NCBI GenBank assembly: GCA_011065235.1
Contig: JAAKFB010000141.1
Span: 1-5,167, forward strand
Direction: 5' to 3'
Source: Chlamydiota bacterium
GTDB taxonomy: Bacteria > Chlamydiota > Chlamydiia > Chlamydiales > Rhabdochlamydiaceae
DNA length: 5,167 nucleotides
In this document: positions 5,103 to 5,167 of the stretch, in pieces
Layout of the letters: every line of letters begins with the position of its first letter
Position numbering within the stretch: position 1 is the stretch's first letter
Notes under the pieces: generated by a model
The model's input: the letters and a program-made list of their open reading frames with translations, nothing else
Databases searched by the model: none
What the model was told of the DNA's origin: nothing
Program-made: the position numbers and the translations under genes

Positions 5103-5144
5103 TTATTGAATGCTTACTCTCATGAGCATTTCAAAGAACCTCCT
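5103..5144 (-). promoter_or_regulatory. Strong ribosome-binding site and 8-codon frame before the leftward gene
   Basis: On the minus strand AGGAGG (5144-5139) stands 9 bases before ATG (5129-5127), which opens the short frame MLMRVSIQ followed by TAA (5105-5103). This is the best translation start in the right part of the window, yet it leads to a stop after 8 codons. The simplest reading is the true 5' end of the adjacent 217-codon gene before a one-base frameshift. A leader peptide is the alternative. Confidence 0.5.
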
Positions 5145-5167
5145 GGACATCCTTCCAAGCACAAAAG

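Noticed and set aside
5122..5167. Plus-strand ATG opening a frame to the window edge
   Set aside because: Only 15 codons, no ribosome-binding site, and it is antisense to a strong AGGAGG-ATG start.

Overview
The window most likely comes from a member of the Chlamydiae, probably an environmental (Parachlamydia/Waddlia/Simkania-like) lineage rather than a Chlamydia species. The argument is inference. The biotin-protein ligase and SEDS-type RodA genes sit next to each other, as I recall from Chlamydia trachomatis (around CT725/CT726). The RodA sequence looks chlamydial, and the genes are packed with 4-base overlaps. The neighbours beyond this pair are not the Chlamydia ones. No ribosomal or other strict marker is present, so the assignment is moderate.

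Left half (1-3183), conserved core. Two transcription units diverge from about position 1287. Leftwards runs birA (monofunctional biotin-protein ligase), then a PfkB-family sugar/nucleoside kinase that leaves the window. They overlap by ATGA, and the kinase starts with a signal-peptide-like segment. Rightwards runs rodA (the SEDS glycosyltransferase of the elongation machinery), then a 147-aa protein of unknown function and a 106-aa exported protein with a BamE/SmpA-like sequence pattern, again with 4-base overlaps. The two units appear to share one perfectly palindromic -10 box (1284-1291). Both first genes would then have almost no 5' leader.

Middle (3184-3490), no convincing gene. It holds a degenerate repeat element of about 175 bp with imperfect terminal inverted repeats (3227-3402), a short perfect hairpin, and then a strong promoter with an 18-bp palindromic operator for the next operon.

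Right half (3491-4447), a HigB/HigA-type (Gp49 toxin and XRE antitoxin) module. The toxin gene is interrupted near its 3' end by a non-coding palindromic element of about 160 bp (3809-3971), which looks like a MITE. Reading across the element restores the missing C-terminal helix and the usual ATGA overlap with the antitoxin gene, so the insertion is readable from the sequence alone. A third copy of the repeat end seen in the middle region lies just after the antitoxin (4417-4446).

Far right (4445-5167): an A+T-rich leftward gene of unknown function. Its long frame has no ATG at all. A strong ribosome-binding site and ATG lie just upstream in another frame, which suggests a frameshifted, decaying gene. 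The region from about 3400 to the end is visibly more A+T-rich than the left half and looks like acquired accessory DNA, with toxin-antitoxin, repeats and gene decay together.
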